Positions 7,686 through 16,995 of a DNA stretch of 43,324 nt are shown here, piece after piece. Source of the DNA: Acidobacteriota bacterium (GTDB lineage: Bacteria; Acidobacteriota; Terriglobia; Terriglobales; Acidobacteriaceae); assembly GCA_013285705.1 (NCBI GenBank), contig JABDHA010000032.1, positions 1 through 43,324 of the forward strand, read 5' to 3'. Position numbers and translations under genes: made by a program. The notes below the pieces were generated by a model. The model saw nothing but the letters and a program-made list of their open reading frames with translations. It did no database searches and was not told the DNA's origin. Position 1 is the stretch's first letter. The number at the start of each line of letters is the position of its first letter.

Positions 7686-8657
7686 ATGCCACCGAGTCCT
7701 GTGCCTCAAGTCAGTCTGACAACCGTCGCAACGTTTCCCAAAAACTACTTTCTGGAGAACCTCGCCGTACGTGTAGACAATTCCGTTCTCGTCACCGCAT
7801 TGAACCACAAAGAGCTGTGGTACGTTCCATCTTCTCCCCATGGCGCCGAGGTTACGCCACGGCTGCTCCTCACCTTCCCTCATCTGGCGATGGGGATCGT
7901 AGAAGGTGATCCGGATATCTTCTATATCGCAACGTCCGAGATATACAGCTGGAGTGCATCGCACCTCTACCGTCTCGATTTGAACGGATGGACTCCCGGC
8001 AAGCCGATTAATCCCGAAGTGATTCTGCATTTCCCGGAACCGGTCCGTGGCCTCAATGGTAGCTGTGTAGTTGCGCCGGGCGTCATTTTCATCGCAGACT
8101 GTTTTGCAAGCTTGATCTGGCGTGTAAATCTCAACGCGCAAGATGGCAAGCCGGAAGCCAGGGTTTGGCTTAGGCATGACAGCATGGGTTACTTCCCTGG
8201 CCAGATGAAGCCTGAGCAGCCGGGTATCAATGGTGTGCAGTATTCACCAAAGCGCGGCTATCTCTATTACACCAATACTGCGAAACAGCTACTCCTGCGA
8301 GTGAAGGTCGAACCTAAGACCTACAATCCAGTCGGGGAGCCGGAAGTTGTCGGTGGCGGTAGGATGTTCGATGACTTCTGTATCGATCAAGACGCCGGCT
8401 TTGCCTATCTGACGACGCATCGACAGAATACGATCGATCGTCTGTCGCTCGAGCCGACAGAAAACAGCGAAAAAAGAATTAGCATTGCTGGCGATCCCTT
8501 CACTCCTGGACTCATCGGCCCCTCGGCCGGTCACTGGGGAAGGCGGCCTGGCGAATATGGGAGACTTGCGTTCTTCACCACCGACGGAGGTACAGCATCA
8601 CAGCCGGAGATTGGTCCCCAACCAGCGAGGCTGATGAAGATCGAGTTACTGACTTAG
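7686..8657 (+). CDS. SMP-30/gluconolactonase-like six-bladed beta-propeller protein
   Basis: This protein of 323 residues is built of repeated beta-strand blocks in the style of SMP-30/LRE lactonases and strictosidine-synthase-like proteins. Examples are ENLAVRVDNSVLVTALN, GLNGSCVVAPGVIFIADC, GINGVQYSPKRGYLYYTNT and FDDFCIDQDAGFAYLTTH. Asn/Asp residues of the kind that bind the central metal lie in GLNGS, GINGV and DDFCID. No signal peptide is seen, so it is probably cytosolic. ATG 7686 is preferred to ATG 7674, since GGAG (7676-7679) sits six bases before it. It closes the five-gene run and may hydrolyse a lactone formed by the others. Family is fairly sure, substrate unknown. Confidence 0.78.
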   Translation: MPPSPVPQVSLTTVATFPKNYFLENLAVRVDNSVLVTALNHKELWYVPSSPHGAEVTPRLLLTFPHLAMGIVEGDPDIFYIATSEIYSWSASHLYRLDLNGWTPGKPINPEVILHFPEPVRGLNGSCVVAPGVIFIADCFASLIWRVNLNAQDGKPEARVWLRHDSMGYFPGQMKPEQPGINGVQYSPKRGYLYYTNTAKQLLLRVKVEPKTYNPVGEPEVVGGGRMFDDFCIDQDAGFAYLTTHRQNTIDRLSLEPTENSEKRISIAGDPFTPGLIGPSAGHWGRRPGEYGRLAFFTTDGGTASQPEIGPQPARLMKIELLT

Positions 8658-8758
8658 GCTGCCGTTTCATAATGCCGCAGCCGCTCTGATCGTCACTAGA
8701 ACCCGCCCGCGGATAACTGCCTGAGCTAACAATCTCTGTAGCCATCAGTCCTCGGCAG

Positions 8759-8809
8759 CCTATCGCGACGGGTCACAGCGCCAGCGGAAGAGCGGTTGCT
8801 AACACCGAT
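8759..8809 (+). pseudogene. remnant of a cupin gene 5' end
   Basis: These 51 bases translate to PIATGHSASGRAVANTD and align codon for codon, without gaps, to RIVTGHNASGKAVIKTD of the cupin at 7013. Forty of 51 bases match. No start codon precedes it and cupin similarity is lost downstream, so it is the stub of a second cupin. It lies in an otherwise empty gap (8658-9010). Confidence 0.7.
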
Positions 8810-8844
8810 TGTGCGGGGCGAGTTTGCTGCCTACGCCAGAACAT

Positions 8845-8870
8845 GAATCTTCCCGAAAGTGTGAAGATTC
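8845..8870. promoter_or_regulatory. inverted repeat upstream of the dehydrogenase/bd operon
   Basis: GAATCTTC (8845-8852) and GAAGATTC (8863-8870) form a perfect 8-bp inverted repeat with a 10-base loop. No T-run follows, so a protein-binding site or leader hairpin is likelier than a terminator. A second short perfect palindrome, GCTGAATTCAGC, lies at 8940-8951. No function is assigned. Confidence 0.4.
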
Positions 8871-9010
8871 TCTGCCGAAGGTTACGAACCTCGGTCGAGT
8901 ATAAGTGAGTAACTAAATTGCGTTAGTGAAAGAAGAAATGCTGAATTCAGCAGCCACCAACGTACGGCAATCAAGCTTCAGAGTGGAATCCTACTTCCTC
9001 GGCGAGGTCA

Positions 9011-12000
9011 ATGTCCTCACCTCGAAGCTTTGGGGCGCAAAAACCAAAAGATCTCTCGGAAGAGATTGCGCGATATAAGGCAGATCTCGACACAGAAGCC
9101 CTCAACCACTTACACAAACGGAGAACCCTGATGCCAACCTTACTGCAGCCTGATGCGGAGCGCATCACACGCCTCGAACACACACCAACGCATGATCGTG
9201 CACCTGAAGAGCTCGCGCTTGGAACCCCTCTTTGGTTGCAGGATGATCTGGTTGACATGCTCGGCAAAGACCAGGTCCATGCCCGCGTCATCGACCTTGT
9301 TAAGTACGCCACTGACGCAAGCCCTTACCGGATGTTTCCGAAGGTAGTGGTTACGCCGCGTACGGTCAGTGACATCGCCAAGATCTTTGCGTATGCACAA
9401 GAAAAGAAGATCTCTGTAACTATTCGGTCGGCCGGATCAAGCCTCAGCGGCCAAGCACAAGGAGACGGCATCCTGATCGACGCGCGTAAACACTGGGCCG
9501 GAGCGATGGTAGAAGACGGTGGCAAGCGCCTTCGAGTACGCCCTGGCACCATAATGTTTCGTGCCAATCTCGCACTCCATCCTTACGGATACCGCCTGGG
9601 ACCCGATCCCGCAAGTTCGGGCGTCGCGACCGTAGGAGGCGTCATCGCCAACAACGCCAGTGGGATGTGTTGCGGAACCGTCGAGAATTCGTATAAAACG
9701 CTCGAATCGGTCTCTTTCCTGCTCCCTTCCAGCACGCACATCAATACTGCAGATTTCGACGCGGAGAATCAATTCAATCTCGCTGAGCCAGACTTGGCTG
9801 CTGGGCTGATGGAGATCAAAGAAGAGATCGAGAGGGATCAGGCGCTCGTCGAACGCCTTAAGAAGAAGTACAGCATCAAGAACACGACGGGCTATCACAT
9901 GGGCGCATTTCTCGATGAGTCAACGCCGCTTGGGATCTTCCGCAAACTGCTCGTGGGATCAGAGGGAACCCTGGCCTTTATTTCGGAAGGAGTCTTCGAG
10001 ACAGTTCCGGATGACAAATATCGCCTCACAGCGTTCCTCGTTTTCGCCGATATGCACTCCGCGTGCGCTGCAGTAGCCCCCTTCATCGCTCATGGTGCAG
10101 CGGCGGCAGAACTGTCCGACCGTGGATCTCTGCGGGCTGTGGAGGGAAAGCCCGGCGTGCCAGATCGCTGGAAGACATTGCCTGGCGAAGCTACAGCATT
10201 GCTGGTCGAATTCCGCGAACCTACCCCAGAGAAGCTCCAGGAGGCGGCGGCAGCGGCGCAGGCCGTTCTCAACGGACTACAGCTCTTGGAAAAGGCGGAG
10301 TTCACGCAAGACCCTCATGTCGCCGCACAATACTGGACGATTCGCAACGGGCTGCTACCGTCGATTGGCGGTGCCCGCCCGAGTGGCACATCCCTCATTC
10401 TTGAAGACGTCTGCTTTCCGCCCGACAAACTTGCGGATGGCGCGCTCGACCTGCAGAAGCTGTTCCCAAGGCACGGTTATAACGGTGTCGTTTTCGGCCA
10501 CGCTTCTGCAGGCAATCTGCACTTCCTCATCACACCCTCCCTGAATACGGAAGCAGATACCGAGCGGTTTGATGGGTTCCTGAAGGATGTGGTGAAGCTG
10601 GTCGTCGACAAATACGATGGCTCCCTGAAAGCGGAGCACGGGACCGGCCGCAATATCGCTCCCTTCGTCGAACATGAATGGGGTCTGAAGATCACAGACA
10701 TGATGTGGAAGGTGAAGCGACTTGCCGATCCACATCACATCCTGGCTCCGGACGTAATGTTGACCCGGGATACAAAAGGACATCTCCGCCATCTGCACAC
10801 CGTTCCGACTGTTGAGCAAGAGGTGGATCGCTGCATCGAGTGTGGATATTGCGAGTCTGTTTGTCCGAGTCGCCATATCACCACCACGCCGCGCCAACGC
10901 ATCGTCATACGGCGCGAAATGCTCCGTCAACCAACCGGCTCGATCGTTACCGAGGCGCTGCTCAAGCAGTACGAGTATGACGCGATCGAGACCTGCGCCG
11001 GCGACGGCAGTTGCGCATTGGCTTGTCCCGTGGGTATCAACACCGGCATGCTGATGAAGCACTTCCGCCACGAGGAACACAACACTACTGAGGAGTACGT
11101 CGCCGAGAAGATAGCCGAAAACTGGGGTACTGCAGAGGTTGGAGCGCGAGCTGCGCTCAGGCTCAATCACATCGCAACCAGCATTTATGGAGGGTCGTTG
11201 GTCGCCGAGAGCGCCCTGAAGGTAGCGCGCTCGGTGGTCAGCAAAGACCTGATGCCAGGATGGCTTCCGGTTATTCCGCCCGCGGCTTCGCCAGAGGTTC
11301 CCGTCACTTCTCGCGCGAATGCGGCGGCGGTCTACTTTCACGCATGCGTCAATCGCATGTTCGGCGGCTCAGACGGAATGAAGGGGCCAAGCCTCGCCGA
11401 CGCAATGGTCGCCGTTTCAGCGCGTGCCGGGATGCCACTTTGGATTCCTGACGACCTCTCCGGCACCTGTTGCGCGACCGTCTGGCACTCCAAAGGCTAT
11501 GCCGATGGCAACAAGTTCATGGCGAACAGAATCGTCGAAAGGATGTGGGAATGGAGTGACGGAGGCAAGATTCCGGTCGTCTGTGATGCCAGCTCTTGCA
11601 CCTTCGGCATTACAACCGAGATTCTCTCCTACCTGACCCTTCAGAATGCAGAGCGTCACAAACAGTTGCAGCTGATCGATTCGGTTGCCTGGGCCTATGA
11701 CCATCTTCTGCCTAAGCTGAAGGTGGAACGGCGGGTCGAGTCTGCTGTTATTCATCCAGTTTGTTCGATTCATCATCTTGGTCTGGTAGACAAGCTGCAG
11801 TTGCTTGGAGAGGCCTTAGCCAAGAAGGCTGTCACGCCGATCTATGCAACCTGCTGCGCCTTTGCTGGTGACCGCGGCTTTCTGCATCCCGAGCTGACTC
11901 ATTCCGCGACATCGGAAGAGGTCCATGAGATTGCGGATCAGCAGTTTGAAAAATACCTGTGCAGCAACCGTACTTGCGAGTTGGGCATGAGTCTAGCTAC

Positions 12001-12082
12001 GAGAAAGGACTATCAATCAGTGATCTTCCTGCTTGAGGAACTGACTCGTCCGCAGGCGCAAGAGATCCACGCAATCACATAG
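9011..12082 (+). CDS. FAD-linked oxidase/Fe-S fusion, D-2-hydroxyacid dehydrogenase (YdiJ/GlcDF type)
   Basis: This membrane-associated flavo-iron-sulfur dehydrogenase passes electrons from a D-2-hydroxyacid, such as D-lactate, glycolate or D-2-hydroxyglutarate, towards quinone. Its 1,023 residues match the YdiJ class. The FAD_binding_4 domain spans about residues 115-290 (RSAGSSLSGQAQG, DPASSGVATVGG), and the FAD-oxidase C domain follows (GSEGTLAF, EHGTGRN). Two 4Fe-4S motifs (CIECGYCESVCP, CAGDGSCALACP) lie around 610-680. The last third has cysteine-rich CCG-type motifs (GTCCATVWHSKG, CCAFAGDRGF). The start at 9011 lacks a clear Shine-Dalgarno sequence; ATG 9131 is an alternative. Cytochrome bd genes follow after 16 bp, implying a direct path from hydroxyacid to quinol to oxygen. 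The D-lactate assignment is inference. Confidence 0.9.
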   Translation: MSSPRSFGAQKPKDLSEEIARYKADLDTEALNHLHKRRTLMPTLLQPDAERITRLEHTPTHDRAPEELALGTPLWLQDDLVDMLGKDQVHARVIDLVKYATDASPYRMFPKVVVTPRTVSDIAKIFAYAQEKKISVTIRSAGSSLSGQAQGDGILIDARKHWAGAMVEDGGKRLRVRPGTIMFRANLALHPYGYRLGPDPASSGVATVGGVIANNASGMCCGTVENSYKTLESVSFLLPSSTHINTADFDAENQFNLAEPDLAAGLMEIKEEIERDQALVERLKKKYSIKNTTGYHMGAFLDESTPLGIFRKLLVGSEGTLAFISEGVFETVPDDKYRLTAFLVFADMHSACAAVAPFIAHGAAAAELSDRGSLRAVEGKPGVPDRWKTLPGEATALLVEFREPTPEKLQEAAAAAQAVLNGLQLLEKAEFTQDPHVAAQYWTIRNGLLPSIGGARPSGTSLILEDVCFPPDKLADGALDLQKLFPRHGYNGVVFGHASAGNLHFLITPSLNTEADTERFDGFLKDVVKLVVDKYDGSLKAEHGTGRNIAPFVEHEWGLKITDMMWKVKRLADPHHILAPDVMLTRDTKGHLRHLHTVPTVEQEVDRCIECGYCESVCPSRHITTTPRQRIVIRREMLRQPTGSIVTEALLKQYEYDAIETCAGDGSCALACPVGINTGMLMKHFRHEEHNTTEEYVAEKIAENWGTAEVGARAALRLNHIATSIYGGSLVAESALKVARSVVSKDLMPGWLPVIPPAASPEVPVTSRANAAAVYFHACVNRMFGGSDGMKGPSLADAMVAVSARAGMPLWIPDDLSGTCCATVWHSKGYADGNKFMANRIVERMWEWSDGGKIPVVCDASSCTFGITTEILSYLTLQNAERHKQLQLIDSVAWAYDHLLPKLKVERRVESAVIHPVCSIHHLGLVDKLQLLGEALAKKAVTPIYATCCAFAGDRGFLHPELTHSATSEEVHEIADQQFEKYLCSNRTCELGMSLATRKDYQSVIFLLEELTRPQAQEIHAIT

Positions 12083-12098
12083 AGAGGGAAGTTGCAAA

Positions 12099-13429
12099 AT
12101 GGATAATTTGCTTGCGGCACGTTCCCAGATGGGCATGTCTTTAGCATTCCACATCATTTTTGCGACGATTGGCGTTTCGTTGCCCTTAATGATGACCATC
12201 GCCGAATGGCGGTGGAGGTCTACAGATGATCCGGCCTACCTTTTACTTGCAAACCGCTGGGCGAAGGGGACAACCATCCTCTTCGCCGTCGGCGCTGTCT
12301 CCGGTACTGTCTTGTCCTTCGAGCTCGGTCTCTTGTGGCCGTGGTTCATGCAGTACGCAGGCGCCGTGATCGGAATGCCTTTTCCCCTGGAAGGGTTCGC
12401 CTTTTTTACCGAGGCAATTTTTCTCGGGATTTACCTGTATGGCTGGAACCTGGTGCCGGGATGGTTTCACCTTCTCTCCGGCTTCATCGTGACGATTAGC
12501 GGTGTCCTTTCCACAGTATTCGTCACCCTCGTGAACGGCTGGATGAATACGCCAACAGGCTTCGATATGGTGGCTGGAAAGTTCGCGAACATTCATCCGT
12601 TTGTTGCAATGCTTAATCCGGCAGGGATTCCGGAAGCCGTACACATGGTCTTAGCGGCGTATACCGCAGCTGGCTTTGCGACAGCCGGCATTCATGGATG
12701 GCTCCTCCTTCGGCGCGGTCGAAATCGATTCGATGAGGTAGCAATCGGAATCGCCTTGCTGGTTGGTGGTGTAGCAGTTCTTGTTCAAGGGGTGAGTGGG
12801 GACGCAGTAGCCCGCATGGTCGCGGCGAGGCAACCGATGAAGCTTGCCTCGCTCGAAGGTCAATTCCACACCGAGACGGGTGCATCGCTGCGCATCGGCG
12901 GAATTCCTTTTCCTGATGAACGCGAAACCAAGTATGCCATTGAGATACCGCACGGACTGAGCCTTTTGGGGTTTCATAAATACAATGCTCTGATCAAAGG
13001 ACTTGACCAGGAGTCACAGTCCGACTGGCCAAATGTGCGGATTGTCCACATCTGCTTTCAGATCATGGTCGGCTGTGGGAGCCTATTGTCCCTCTTTGCT
13101 CTTGCAGGAGGGTGGCTAGCTTGGAGGAAACGTCCGTTGACCAAGCACACGAGGTTCATCAAGGCGCTTGTTCTCGTCAGCCCACTTGGTTTTGTAGCCC
13201 TGGAAGCGGGATGGATACCGTGACGGAGTTAGGCCGTCAGCCCTGGATCATCTATCACCTCATGCGCACCAAAGATGCAGTGACTTCGATGCCGAACGTA
13301 ACGATCACTTTCACGGTGATGACAGCGTTATACGTGATTCTTGGAGTCCTCGTTGTCTGGCTATTGAGCAGGCATGTGATCGCAGCGCCGGAGAGGAAAC
13401 AAATCGAACATCCGGAGGTCTTCATATGA
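12099..13429 (+). pseudogene. cydA: cytochrome bd (CIO-type) ubiquinol oxidase subunit I, frameshifted
   Basis: This subunit carries the hemes of a quinol oxidase in the inner membrane. The first frame (12099-13223) gives the N-terminal helices with the heme-ligand His 18 in MSLAFHIIFATIG, the second heme His in EAVHMVLAAY, and the short Q-loop typical of cyanide-insensitive CioA. It stops right after FVALEAGWI-P. The conserved continuation VTELGRQPWIIY reads on in another frame from 13220 to a TGA at 13427-13429. Two extra bases (CC at 13218-13219), or one lost base, explain it. The broken site is among the most conserved in the family (EAGW..TE.GRQPW). Because both halves are otherwise intact and the rest of the operon is open, a recent mutation, an assembly error or recoding are all possible. 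Confidence 0.88.
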
Positions 13430-14502
13430 ACGTATCTGTAGTCCTTGCGGCGATTATGCTGATCTCGCTGGTGATCTACTCACTGCTCGGCGGAGCTGAC
13501 TATGGCGCGGGCTTTTGGGACCTAGTCTGCTCTGGACCGCGCAAGCAGGGTCAGCGCGACCTGATTGCGAAGGCGATCCAGCCTGTATGGGAAACCAACC
13601 ACATCTGGTTGATCCTGCTTGTCGTCCTGATGTTTTCCGGCTTCGCGCCGGCTTTCAGCGCGATCAGCGTGGCACTTGCTGCACCGGTCTTCCTGATTCT
13701 CCTCGGAATCGTTCTGCGCGGCTCGTCCTATGTGTTCCGGGCCTACTTCACCGGAGGCGTTCGGACGCAGCTCTATTGGGGCAAGATTTTCTCAATATCA
13801 AGCAGTCTTACGCCACTCTTCCTCGGGATCGTGATTGGGGCAATCTCCATTGATAACGTTCGCATGAATGACGGAATCAGCGAGAACGGTTTCCTCAGAG
13901 CGTGGTTTCATCCGTTTCCGCTGGTCGTTGGTGTGCTTTCGCTTTCACTGTTCGCGTATCTATCGGCCAGTTATCTTACCGTCGAGACCGATGACCCGGC
14001 ACTTCAGAATGACTTCAGGAACCGGGCCTTGTTCTCTGGCTTTGTCTCGATGCTTGTGGCCTTCGCCACCTACGTTCTCGCTGGGAATTTCGCCCTGGAA
14101 ATACGGAATGGCCTGTCTCGCGCTCCCTATGTCTGGCTGGTCGAGGCTGGCGCCGCCATCGCGGCATTGGTTGCCTTCCAGGCGCTCTGGTCGCGCAGCT
14201 ATTCCCGTGCACGTATAGCCGCGGCAGCCCAGGTCGGGCTCATCGTAATCGGCTGGAGCCTTGCCCAGTATCCCTATCTCGTCCGGCCCAAACTCACGAT
14301 CTTCAATAGCGCCTCACCACCAAACATCCTCGTGGACATCGAGATCGCCGTCGCATTGGGTGCCGTGATTCTGATTCCTTCGCTTGTCCTGCTACTTCTC
14401 ATCTTCAAAAGGGATGGGAAATCGATCTCAGCCAGCGTAGATAAACGGTGTCTGAAACTTTCACCCGCGGAGAACTCTTATGATGCTTGTCCCAATTTCT
14501 AA
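13426..14502 (+). CDS. cydB: cytochrome bd ubiquinol oxidase subunit II
   Basis: This is the partner subunit of the bd oxidase, with 358 residues and about eight or nine membrane helices. The family opening VIYSLLGGADYGAGFWDL is near residue 17, followed by the diagnostic QPVWETNHIWLI and the FRAYF segment of the CydB/CioB family. Its ATG overlaps the subunit I stop as ATGA (13426-13429), so translational coupling is expected. The C-terminus beyond KRDGKS is hydrophilic. The last 23 bases overlap the start of the acetolactate decarboxylase gene. Function depends on subunit I, which is frameshifted just upstream. Confidence 0.92.
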   Translation: MNVSVVLAAIMLISLVIYSLLGGADYGAGFWDLVCSGPRKQGQRDLIAKAIQPVWETNHIWLILLVVLMFSGFAPAFSAISVALAAPVFLILLGIVLRGSSYVFRAYFTGGVRTQLYWGKIFSISSSLTPLFLGIVIGAISIDNVRMNDGISENGFLRAWFHPFPLVVGVLSLSLFAYLSASYLTVETDDPALQNDFRNRALFSGFVSMLVAFATYVLAGNFALEIRNGLSRAPYVWLVEAGAAIAALVAFQALWSRSYSRARIAAAAQVGLIVIGWSLAQYPYLVRPKLTIFNSASPPNILVDIEIAVALGAVILIPSLVLLLLIFKRDGKSISASVDKRCLKLSPAENSYDACPNF

Positions 14503-15319
14503 ACCTTTGCAGCGCGCGCTTGAAGCATTATCCAACGAGACGGGAGAGCCTATCTCACAACTCGTAGCGGACGCACTCTCCCATGGCCTCGGCATAGCGG
14601 TGCATACGCTCTTCCAGGTCTCAACGTCGGGGGCTCTTGTACAAGGGATCTACGAACGGGCCGTCTCCAGCACCTTGCTGCTGAACTATGGTGATTTCGG
14701 AATTGGTACATTCGACAATCTCGACGGGGAGATGGTTGTGCTGGATGGGGGCATCTATCAAGCGCGCAGCGATGGCGCCGTGAACAAGATCGTCGACGAC
14801 ACAGGAACGCCCTTCGCCATTGTTGTAAAGTTTGCAGCGGATCAAGACCAGACAATCGCAAGTGCATCGAGCTTCGAGGAACTCAGGGCCATCTGCGACA
14901 GGTATCGGGATTCCGACAATCTCTTCTACGCATTTCGCATTGATGGTCACTTTGACCACATCCACACTCGCGCCATGCAAGCCACCCTGAAAGGTCTGCC
15001 TTTGGCCCAGGCCGCGGCGATCCAGCCAGAGTTCGATTTCAGGGACATCCGCGGGACACTCGTCGGTGTCTGGGCTCCGCAGTTCGCTAGCGCTCTCAAT
15101 GTAGTGGGATACCACTTCCACTTCCTCTCCGAGGACCGGACGAAGGGAGGCCATCTGCTTGAGGGCAGCGGCACGAACCTTCGAGTCCGAGTGGAGAAGC
15201 TGAACGACTTCCATCTGTCCCTTCCTGAGTCTGAGGAGTTCCTGCGAGCCGACCTCACAAAAGATGCCTCAAAGGATCTCGCCTATGCTGAACAACCCCG
15301 CAAAAAGGAAAACGTCTAA
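14480..15319 (+). CDS. budA: alpha-acetolactate decarboxylase
   Basis: This cytosolic Zn enzyme converts 2-acetolactate to acetoin and CO2. The catalytic domain begins at HTLFQVSTSGALVQGIYE (about residue 42) and includes DFGIGTFDNLDGEMV. The zinc and active-site region is DGHFDHIHTRAM, with the histidine cluster GYHFHFLSEDRTKGGHLL. About 40 residues before the domain (ISKPLQRALEALSNETGEPISQLVADAL) look like a ribbon-helix-helix helix pair, an extension I recall from other soil-bacterial ALDCs. GGAG precedes the ATG by eight bases. It overlaps cydB by 23 bp and shares one base with the next gene (TAATG). This is a tight operon. Confidence 0.93.
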   Translation: MMLVPISKPLQRALEALSNETGEPISQLVADALSHGLGIAVHTLFQVSTSGALVQGIYERAVSSTLLLNYGDFGIGTFDNLDGEMVVLDGGIYQARSDGAVNKIVDDTGTPFAIVVKFAADQDQTIASASSFEELRAICDRYRDSDNLFYAFRIDGHFDHIHTRAMQATLKGLPLAQAAAIQPEFDFRDIRGTLVGVWAPQFASALNVVGYHFHFLSEDRTKGGHLLEGSGTNLRVRVEKLNDFHLSLPESEEFLRADLTKDASKDLAYAEQPRKKENV

Positions 15320-16995
15320 TGTCTAACGAACCGAAACACAATGAGCCTAGCGGCGCAGATATCGTCGTCAAAACGCTTGAACAACAGGGCGTGAAATGGA
15401 TCTTCGGGATTCCAGGCGCGAAGATCGACAAGGTCTTCGATACTCTCCTTGATTCCTCTATTCAAACAGTTGTTTGCCTGCACGAGCAAAATGCTGCGTT
15501 TATAGCGGGTGGTATCGGGCGTATGACGGGAAAGGCCGGTGTGGCGATCGCCACCTCCGGTCCTGGCGTTTCAAATCTCGTCACTGGCCTGGCGACCGCG
15601 AACACAGAGGGTGATCCGGTGATCGGTCTCGGTGGCGCCGTACCTGTGGCTGACAGATTGAAGAAGACTCATCAGTCGCTGGACAACGTCAATCTTTGCA
15701 GGCCTGTGACGAAGTTCAGCGCGGAAGTGGACTCACCCGAGTCTGTCTCGGAAGTTCTGATCAATGCATTCCGCAGCGCTGAGTCCGGCCGGCCAGGCGC
15801 CGCCTTCGTGAGCCTTCCCACAGACATCATGGCGGCGCCCGCCAAATGCGGGGTTATTACTCCTCCCACGCACTCTGCGGCAGGTCCCGCAGACTCTGCC
15901 GCTGTCAAGGAAGCTGCTCGCCTTATCAATCAAGCGAAGAGACCAGTGGTACTCCTTGGCCTCCTGGCAAGCAAACCTGAGAAGGCAAATGCAATTCATG
16001 AATTGATCGCTAGCGGAAAACTTCCGGTTGTTGGGACATTCCAGGCCGCGGGCGCGATCTCGGCAAATCTGTTCAGTAGCTTTAGCGGACGTGTCGGTCA
16101 GCTTAATAATCAACCAGCGGACAAGATCCTCGCCGCGGGAGACCTGGTGATCACGATTGGGTACGACCCCGTCGAATACTGGCCATCCATCTGGAATAAA
16201 GGCAATAAGCGCACCATCGTACATCTGGATTTGCTTCCAGCCGATATCGACAACTCCTATAGCCCGGCGGTTGAGCTGATTGGAGATATCGCGGCGACGA
16301 TTCGGCTATTAACGCCTCTCATCTCGCACTCCGCCCCCGATGCAGTCATCAAGGGATTGCTCGACAAGATCGCGGAAGCTCGTCAGGAGTTGGCACGATC
16401 CTCTGCGGCGATGAACGGAACTCCAATCCATCCACTAAGGCTCGTCTCTGAACTACAAAACCTTCTCACACCTGATACCACTCTTTGCCTGGACATGGGC
16501 TCCTTCCATCTTTGGATGGCAAGACACCTCTATAGCTTCCGATCGCGACAGATGCTCATCAGCAACGGTCAACAGACACTCGGAGTCGCACTTCCGTGGG
16601 CTATTGCAGCCACGCTCGTTCGCCCAGCCGAAAAGGTCTTGTCGATCTCCGGCGACGGTGGTTTCCTGTTTTCGGGTATGGAGCTTGAGACTGCCGTGCG
16701 GCTCCAGTCCCACCTTGTTCACATGATCTGGATCGATGGCACCTACAACATGGTCGCCGTCCAGGAAGAACAGAAGTACGGCCGCCCCTCGGGCACGACG
16801 TTCGGCCCGATTGATCCGGTAAAGTATGCGGAGTCGTTCGGAGCCCACGGTTTCATGATTCAGTCTCCGGACCAGATCCAGGGAGTGCTTAAGCAAGCCT
16901 TCGACACTCCTGGTCCCGTACTCATCGGGGTACACGTAGACTATCGCGACAATCACAAGCTCTTCGAGTTGGTGAATGAACGGAGTATTCACTAA
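15319..16995 (+). CDS. alsS: catabolic acetolactate synthase (TPP enzyme)
   Basis: This cytosolic thiamine-diphosphate enzyme condenses two pyruvates to acetolactate. Its 558 residues are standard for catabolic AlsS/BudB. The opening GIPGAKIDKVFDTLLDSS is typical of the catabolic rather than the anabolic type. The TPP-activating Glu is in LHEQNAAF near residue 55, SGPGVSNLVTG follows, and the TPP-binding motif runs from SGDGGFLFSGMELETA to the metal-binding IDGTYNMVA. No regulatory small subunit is nearby, which fits the catabolic role. The ATG overlaps the budA stop by one base. With budA it makes acetoin from pyruvate, drawing off acid. In an obligately respiratory lineage this would serve overflow metabolism or pH control. 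Confidence 0.94.
   Translation: MSNEPKHNEPSGADIVVKTLEQQGVKWIFGIPGAKIDKVFDTLLDSSIQTVVCLHEQNAAFIAGGIGRMTGKAGVAIATSGPGVSNLVTGLATANTEGDPVIGLGGAVPVADRLKKTHQSLDNVNLCRPVTKFSAEVDSPESVSEVLINAFRSAESGRPGAAFVSLPTDIMAAPAKCGVITPPTHSAAGPADSAAVKEAARLINQAKRPVVLLGLLASKPEKANAIHELIASGKLPVVGTFQAAGAISANLFSSFSGRVGQLNNQPADKILAAGDLVITIGYDPVEYWPSIWNKGNKRTIVHLDLLPADIDNSYSPAVELIGDIAATIRLLTPLISHSAPDAVIKGLLDKIAEARQELARSSAAMNGTPIHPLRLVSELQNLLTPDTTLCLDMGSFHLWMARHLYSFRSRQMLISNGQQTLGVALPWAIAATLVRPAEKVLSISGDGGFLFSGMELETAVRLQSHLVHMIWIDGTYNMVAVQEEQKYGRPSGTTFGPIDPVKYAESFGAHGFMIQSPDQIQGVLKQAFDTPGPVLIGVHVDYRDNHKLFELVNERSIH

Noticed and set aside
10355..11341. 328-codon open frame on the minus strand inside the FAD/Fe-S dehydrogenase gene
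   Set aside because: The plus-strand protein is unmistakable with all cofactor motifs. The antisense frame has no family resemblance and arises from codon bias.
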